Of a stretch of 64,000 nt of DNA, positions 57,583 through 64,000 are shown piece after piece. Within the stretch, counting starts at the first letter, position 1, and every line of letters starts with the position of its first letter. The translations under genes and the position numbers were made by a program. Source of the DNA: Rutstroemia sp. NJR-2017a BVV2 (taxonomy: Eukaryota; Ascomycota; Leotiomycetes; Helotiales; Rutstroemiaceae); the NCBI GenBank assembly GCA_002946415.1, contig NJPS01000022.1, positions 434,001 to 498,000 on the forward strand, in the 5' to 3' direction. The notes below the pieces were generated by a model, which was given only the letters and a program-made list of their open reading frames with translations, had not been told where the DNA came from and searched no databases.

Positions 57583-57837
57583 ACAGCCTGTTAGTTGGTT
57601 TTCATCGTAGTGTCTTACTTTTTGTATCTATTTCTCATCCAATTGCCTTTCCGGAACAATTTGCACGCACACATCTATCAAGTCGATAGAGTAAGCAGAT
57701 CCAAGATAAAGAAAGAAGAGATCTCTATGCCTTACGCATGTACATACAAAAGGATCAAGTGCTAATCACTTGCAGCCCCTAGCTTGCGAGTAGCTTTACA
57801 GGCCCACATTGCGTCGCTCCCGTAACAGCCTTGAATC

Positions 57838-58755
57838 TCAGTATCCCTCAGGTTGAATCGTCACACGTTTTGCCAAATACTTATTTATAGTTTCTCTAGT
57901 TTCCTTCAACTCAAGTTCTAGCCTCCGAGCTTTTTCAGCTTGATTTCCATCATACTTATACCATTCATCTAAGTTTTTCTTCACATTGAAGATATTATGA
58001 CGATCATCAACGTGTTCGACCCTGACCTGTGCACGACTCGTAGCACCGCTCGAACTACTAGCCTTTCCGAGTATGTCCCCATCGGATAAACTGGCTTTCA
58101 AATCCTCTATGTTTCGATTTGCCTCCGCCCTGGCTCTATTGATGTCCTCGAGCTTCTTCTCGAGCTTGCGCTCCTTTTCAAGTGAAGGGATCGCGGACTT
58201 GTAGCGATCAAGTTTCTGTTTGATTTTGTTTGACAGTTCGTTTGCAAGCGTAGAAGAATTGTACTTTTCATCGGTGTCATAGCCACTGCTAGTGCCTATC
58301 TCTATAAGTTGTTGTTCCATCTCCGTGAGCTCGGGCCTCATCTTGGCTATCTTCTTGAGTTGTTGCTCCATCTTATAGATATCGTCCTTGACCGTGGCTA
58401 TCCGGTCTTGGTTGCGGTTGGCAGACTCCGCGTTCGCGGAGACCCTGCCTGAACGAGACCCAGCACGTGTTCGGGACGATTGAGAACCGGAGCGGGGTTC
58501 TCTATCTACAGTTTTCGATGTGCTTCGGGGCGTGCGTGCGTCTCTAACACCTCTATCACTGGTACCCGCATTTGCATTGCTGACCTTGGCCCCCTTAGCT
58601 GGGTTTGATCCTGATCGTTTGTCTCATGCAGTAGATGTTTGCGATGGAACGTTAGATTTCCTACTGGGTTTGGCTTTCCCATCTGAGGATATACCCTCGA
58701 TTTTAGGTAGATGTGTACCGCCGGGGGTTTTTATGGTGTAATTGAGTTGAGACAT
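57838..58755 (-). CDS. Basic coiled-coil protein, member C
   Basis: Proposed exons on the minus strand 58755-58665 and 58598-57838 (283 residues). Read without splicing, the frame has a single TGA at about 58626-58628; a 66-bp GT-AG intron (donor GTAGGA, acceptor CCCAG) removes it and keeps the phase (KAKP then TKGAKV). Head: basic, Ser/Arg-rich (PRSGSQSSRTRAGSRSGR). Tail: long coiled coil from about residue 105 (MEQQLKKIAKMRPELTEMEQ) with an acidic break, ending LAKRVTIQPEGY. The intron lacks an obvious branch site near its 3' end, so a nonsense-mutated gene is the alternative. No known domain. Confidence 0.5.
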
Positions 58756-59761
58756 CTTGGAAAATAGGAGTATTATCAGTGGTGTAAGCGATACTCAATG
58801 AGAAAGATAGCTGGAGATGAGATATGGGAATTCTTGCTTGGGTATGAATTCAGTATGGGAGAAGAAAGGGAATCAAGGGATAATCAATGTAGATGTTTTG
58901 CTGTGGTTTCTTTCCTCTCAATGGAAAGTCGACAAAATATATAGGAATCATCCCTTCATACAACATCTGGACGAGGTAGCTGCAAATTAGGCGGCGAGTT
59001 AAATCCACGGGCTGGGTGGGCGACCCGCCGGGTCGGATGCCTAGAGGGAGGTTATGCATATGATACTATGCTACCTAACTACCACCGAATGGGTAACCTA
59101 TCTTGTTGCCAGCAGAACAGAACTGGAATTTAAGATCTAAATAACGATTTTTCACTAAGCAAGGTAGTTATACAGCTAGTCAAGTCGTATAATGCTACTC
59201 ACAGTAGTACTTATATATTAGATTTTTGACAACATGAGAAGTCGGAACCCATCCAGTATACTTATAGGTGGGTTAGAAGGTCAACACCCGTACTTATAGG
59301 TAGCTGTTTCGCAGCCTAGAGTCTCTAAATATAATATACACCTGCCTAGCTTCGAGGATACAGCATCTTCCTTTCTTAGAAGTATACAGGGTCTAGATTA
59401 AATAGAAAGAAAATACTGAAGTACCAGAAAATATCAATTCTAATTTCTAATACTCTATAGTTGTCTCTAAATCGAAAGCCCGCCGCTCAAGGAACATTTT
59501 CAAAGCTCTGACATCGTAGTCAAGGATTAATTGCAAAAGTGCGAACACCGAGATGGGTGAGTGTTGCTACCCGAAGTTCGGTGAATTGCGTGTAGTGACA
59601 CCCATCCTAAGACTTGTCCTGGTTGAGTTCCTATCCATATTCAATCTTGTCACTTATGAAACAGCTCTTTCAATTGATGAGCCAATCTATTCCATCCCAC
59701 AGCCCATCATCCATCCCACAACCCATCATCCATCCCATTCCATCCCATCCCAACCATTCCC
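58756..59761. other. Intergenic
   Basis: AT-rich between about 59140 and 59470, with a short duplicated motif (tacttataggt at about 59260 and 59290). No gene. Confidence 0.45.
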
Positions 59762-61838
59762 TTACAAACCCTCAAGCACCCGCTCCTTTCTAAACACCTC
59801 CAGTACTTCCCCAACGAGAACCATATGTCCTGTAACTAGGACATTGCCTCCTTTCCCTTCTTTTCCACCCCTCAAACCCCGAGCAACAGCCATCGCTTCC
59901 TTCACTCCCCCAACAACTGAGATCCGACACCCGGGGTAGGCAAGAGAGCAGACGGAGCGGTAGGAGGAGAGGATGGGGGTTGAGGTGGGGAGGTAGGTGT
60001 CGGAGGTAGGAGGGGTGCAGGTGGAGAGATAGTTGGAGGAGGATAAGGAGGGAAGGGGAAGTGTGCCGTATTTGGCTGAGGAAAGGAATATGAAGTTTAT
60101 GGTGGGGGATGGGGATGAGGGAGAGGAAGAGAAAGATAGGGTTTTGAGGTGCGCGATTAATTGCACAAATATAGCGAGACGGTCTTTGGTAGGGGGATTG
60201 TTGAAGATGAGGGTGATGGGTTGGGTGGATCTGTGGGGGAGGAGGAGGAGTTAGTCGAGGTATTTGGGATGTATTGTAGTAAAGGTTGGAACAGGGAAAG
60301 ACGGCGAAAAGGAGAAACAAGGAGTAACAAAAAGAACATACCTTCCCCCCTCCCTAACACACCTCGCAAACCAATCCGCCACAACCGGCATCGACATCTC
60401 ATTATGCGCCCCATCCAAAAACCAGCATCTCCCCCCCTCCAGCACCTTCTGAAACCTCCCCCACAACCCAAACCCCCTGACCCCCTCTCTAACATCCTCA
60501 TTACTCAGCCTCTCCGCCTCTCCACACACCACGCTTAATAGTTCATCCACTAACTTTATCGCCAACGCGCAATTCATCCTCATGACTTCCGTCTCTAGAA
60601 CTTCTTCTCCCAATGGTAAGCGTCCCTGTACGCTCTCTACATCTATAAACTCCACTTCTGTTCCCCGCTCTTTAGCTCTTTGCTTTAGTACTCGCTCCAC
60701 TGCCTCTTCTCCATGTAACGCAAATCCTTTCGCATGAGCTGTGAATACTCCCCCTTTATGCCACGCTACGTCTTCGATCGCGGGTCCCAATACCCGGATA
60801 TGATCCATTCCCACGGCCGCCACACCTGCTACCTTCACCGCATCACCCAGGACCCTCGTCGAGTCAAACTCACCCCCAGAATGGGTCTCATATACCGCGA
60901 ACTGCACGCCTTGGGTCGCGAACACGTAGATGGAGAGGAGGTCGAGGAGCTGCATGTACCGCGGGCGGGCATGATCCGGGAGTGGGGAGAGAAGATCCCA
61001 GATATGGAAGAGGGAGGTGGCGAAGAGGTGGGGGGAGATGGGAATGTTGTTGATGAGGATGCGTTCGCGGGGGGTGAGGAGGTGGGGGGAGATGAAGAGG
61101 CCGGTTTTTGGGGGGGTGGAGGATGGGGGATGGGTGTGGAGGAAGTGTGAGGTTAGGAGGGTGGAGGCGAAGGTGCTGGTGCTGCCTTTGCCTTTGGTGC
61201 CGGATATGTGGATTGCGTGAAAGGGGGGGGTCTGCGGGGAGGGGGGGGTTAGTTGTATGATGGGATTGGGTGGGGGGAGGGGGTGGTTTGTGATAGTAAA
61301 CAAACACAGTAAGGAGAAGAAATATAACTCACATCATACCCAATGATCTTCAACCACTCCTTCATACCCTCTGATCTCGGTCGTCCTTTTAGCTGAGCTC
61401 TGACTTTCGTCGACGTGGTATCGGGGCCGGGTTTGGGGGAATAGGTAACGGAGGGGTCTCGCATCCGGCGTCTGCTTTCGAGGAGCTCGACGGCGCGCTA
61501 GGAGGGGTGGTGTTAGTTTGGTATTTTATGTATGTATGAAGAAGGTGAAAGGAAGAAGGGTAAGATGTGGAACTTACTTTGTAGAGCTCGGAGGAGTCAT
61601 TTTCGTTTGTATTGTTGTCGAGGGTGGTGTGTTCTGGTTTTTCGTGCGCTGGGCTTTTCACTCCGTTTTTGTGGACTGGTGGAGAGCCATTATTGTTTTC
61701 ATAGATAGTTGAAGTTCCATTCTTGTTTTCATCGACAATTGATCCCTCCCTATGACTTTTCCATAATCCGTTTAGCTGACTTTTGTTCGCAATCTCATGG
61801 AGAAGGCCATTTGTGTTTGCGCTTGCAACAGTTGCCAT
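59762..61838 (-). CDS. Folylpolyglutamate synthase
   Basis: Adds glutamates to folates, retaining them in cytosol and mitochondria and feeding one-carbon metabolism. Exons on the minus strand: 61838-61578, 61497-61333, 61231-60342, 60230-59762 (594 residues); introns of 80, 101 and 111 bp. Diagnostic features: P-loop HISGTKGKGSTSTF (about 151-160), GLFISPHLLTPRERI, the omega-loop region, VGMDHIRVLGPAIEDVAWHK, and FGLWGRFQKVLEGGRCWFLD with DGAHNEMSMP. The C-terminal domain carries PITLIFNNPPTKDR. The first exon codes an Asn/Gly/His-rich, low-complexity extension of about 85 residues not needed by the family. The start at 61838 is the first strong Met after the region; another in-frame Met lies at 61850 and more upstream, and mitochondrial isoforms from alternative starts are common in this family. 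Confidence 0.93.
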
Positions 61839-63099
61839 CCTGATATTCATGAAAAGTCTTGCCCAGATCACTCCCAGATATGATACCGGCACACTATATA
61901 CCGTACATAAGTACAACGAGACTCAGGCTGATCATTCCCATTCAAGTGGGATATAACAACTACTAAGTATCCCAACCCAATATCATTATATCTCCCACCA
62001 ACCCATCCCTCCCTCTGCAACTTGCGCGCGAGTATAAACTTAAACTCCATTAAGCTTGTATACACGATTGCTTCTAAACTGATTTTACCGCTTAAATCCA
62101 TCAGGATTCCAATCAAGCGACTATCCAAATCATCATGCCTGACGACCTGAGTCAAGGCCGTTTTATCCCCAGACTTCTGATAGATATGCGTAGGGTGGGG
62201 GATTGATTGACATCAAAGGGGATAGTGATTAGTGATGTTGCTACTTTTTAATCCCCTGTGTATGCATATGTGTATGCATATGTGTATGCATATTTGGAAT
62301 TGGTCGCTGAGGTAAGTTTGGGTCTTGTTGTTGGCGACCTTTAAGGCTGTGCAGAGTAAGTTTAAGGTTATGGAAGTTTTGATGGAGGGTCCGTCTATCT
62401 ATTTAAAGTGAAGACGAAGGAACCGTTAGATCATTACTTTAGCGCTTGGTGTTGGCGAAGGTTATGTGCTGCTATCACGTGCCAGGCACATGACGGTGAC
62501 AAAGACATCAGTTCTTGAACTTTTATCAATGTTCTAGACTGTGCATGACATATCAGGGTAGCAAAATAGTTAGAATGATTCGGAGACTAGTCGATTCAAC
62601 CAGGTGGGTTCCCATTCGAGGGAGGTGGATCTTGACAATCCTGAACGTTTGCTAAACTAGAATCTCAGGCTTCAGGGTTAAGAGGGGGTGGTGGGGAGTT
62701 TGGTAATGGGTAAAAAGGGTTGAAGGATTCAGCTAGTCTTGGAGTTTCTGGGGTTTTGCCATACATTTGCATCACTACATCTGTTTCTAGACATTAGACA
62801 GGCAATGATGGATCTTGTAGACGGTCATGTTGAGTTTGAACTTTTGTCTGAATATTTCACGTCCCTTACGCCACCACCCACACACCCTAGAGTACTCCTT
62901 ATCCATAGAATTCAGATAAACCCCTCCCTCAAGCAAAGACCCAAGTACAGCACACATAGAACTCCTAAATCACCCGCTTTTCGCTGCCCCAAATCACTAC
63001 TCCATTCCATTCCAATACATAAGCATAAATTGTATGCCACCAAACAAGCCAAGGAGATTTATTATAAAGAGAAACGGAAAAGTCCATCTATCCGCTGAT
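61839..63099. other. Intergenic, 1.3 kb
   Basis: Upstream of folylpolyglutamate synthase and downstream of the nitrate transporter. Holds a small 12-bp tandem repeat; the frame at 62739-63098 has no supporting motif. Confidence 0.5.
62257..62294. repeat. Three copies of a 12-bp tandem repeat
   Basis: The unit TGTGTATGCATA is repeated three times; it contains ATGCAT palindromes. Confidence 0.85.
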
Positions 63100-64000
63100 C
63101 TATCTTCCACCAACTTGTCCCTTGGGAATGGGCTTCACCCAACAAAGCAGTATATGGAACGCAATCGTCATTACTCCGATAATCCAGATACTCTTCGCGT
63201 AATCTTTTCCATGGTATCTGTGAGGTATACAAGTTAGCTTTCGTTCATTCAAAAGATTTTCCTCCCAGCTTCGTCCTCTTCTTCATTTTTCCATCCACCG
63301 CCAACCAAAGAAAGGAAAGGAAAAAAAGCAAACCCACCTAAAAATAATCGCAAAAACAATCCCCCCCAAATTTCCACACGCCCCGACAACCCCACTAATA
63401 ATCCCATTTGCAAACGGATGTATATGCGGCACCAACGCAAAGTTCACTCCATTCCCCGCCTCCAGGAACAACCCCATACCCGCCACAAGTCCAAACATCG
63501 TGCTCGTATCCTTCGAATTCAAAACCCCTATCGCGATCAAGAACCCACCCGTCACTACTCCCATCCCATGAAGGAGGATTTTCTTCGCCCATACTGATTT
63601 CGTCTTTGCGTATAACATATCGGCTAATAAACCACCTGCGGGACGGAACACGACGTTTAGAAGACCGAACATGGCGGCCCAGCGACCGGTGCCGGTTTCG
63701 CCCAGGGAAGGGAAGTTCTTGAGGTAGAAGGACCCGAGGATGGAGTTGATGGCGAGTTCGGCGCCGAAGGAGCAGAAATAGGAGAATGCTACCATGGCTG
63801 TTTGGAGTGTGAATATCACATGCAGAGCTTCTTTGAAGCTAGGTTTCTGGATGACTTCGCCGCGGGCGATGGCGATCATTTCGGCTTCAGGGAGAGTGGC
63901 TTCGTTGTTGAAGGAGGAGTGTTTAGCTTTTGCGATTTCGGATTCTTCCTCGAGGCGTTTTTCGTTCGAGTAGTCGGTGCTGGTGGGTCTAATTTCTTGT
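63100..64000 (-). CDS. Nitrate/nitrite transporter, NNP (NrtA/CrnA) family, 5' end missing
   Basis: MFS nitrate porter of the plasma membrane; the 3' part of the gene. Exons on the minus strand: >64000-63338 and 63217-63100; a 120-bp intron joins IIFR to [11 protein letters not shown] in phase 2. About 260 residues are visible, covering the central cytoplasmic loop ([20 protein letters not shown]) and the second six-helix half. Family marks: [56 protein letters not shown] and the nitrate signature region [18 protein letters not shown]. It ends in a short polar tail [13 protein letters not shown]. Fungal homologues are nitrate-induced and repressed by ammonium through GATA factors; the promoter is outside the window. 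Confidence 0.93.

Noticed and set aside
60734..61220. Plus-strand frames rich in Gly/Glu/Val
   Set aside because: Antisense shadow of folylpolyglutamate synthase exon 3.

Overview
The window is nuclear DNA of a filamentous ascomycete (Pezizomycotina). Genes are split by short GT-AG introns, mostly 44-120 bp, and families typical of the group are present: UstYa-type proteins, AusD-type methyltransferase, rhodopsin-like 7TM protein, QDE-3/Sgs1-type RecQ helicase and a Crt10-type regulator. My impression is Leotiomycetes/Helotiales, but that is inference; no marker gene fixes it. Exon borders were worked out by hand from splice signals, reading phase and recalled family alignments.

Layout. 1-17 kb is a conserved housekeeping block: the 3' part of a zinc polyol dehydrogenase, a large RecQ helicase, a MEP/AMT ammonium transporter with GATA sites upstream, and a Crt10-like protein. 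17-27 kb is an accessory island. It holds a decayed Tc1/mariner transposase fragment with an in-frame stop, then two divergent genes of kinds common in fungal recognition repertoires: a DUF7580-type protein and a C2H2 zinc-finger protein ending in eleven nearly identical 42-residue kinesin-light-chain-type TPRs. 27-32 kb holds a secreted type-B carboxylesterase and a BTB/POZ protein.

33-44 kb looks like a small specialised-metabolism neighbourhood: an AusD-like methyltransferase, a rhodopsin-like membrane protein, a tiny two-exon gene for a 44-residue peptide with a hydrophobic leader, two UstYa-family proteins (each with two HxxHC motifs), a DHA1 MFS transporter and a class II aldolase/adducin protein. 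UstYa proteins oxidise or cyclise peptides in fungal dikaritin RiPP and some NRPS pathways, so the tiny gene divergent from one of them is the most interesting object here. It has no Kex2 repeats and no Tyr, so it is not a classical dikaritin precursor.

45-64 kb: a 713-residue Met/Asn/Pro/Gln-rich protein of unknown function, a microsatellite-rich gap, a Kre9/Knh1-like GPI-anchored cell-wall protein, a series of small basic coiled-coil genes on one strand (three intact, one decayed), folylpolyglutamate synthase, and the 3' part of an NNP nitrate transporter running off the right edge.
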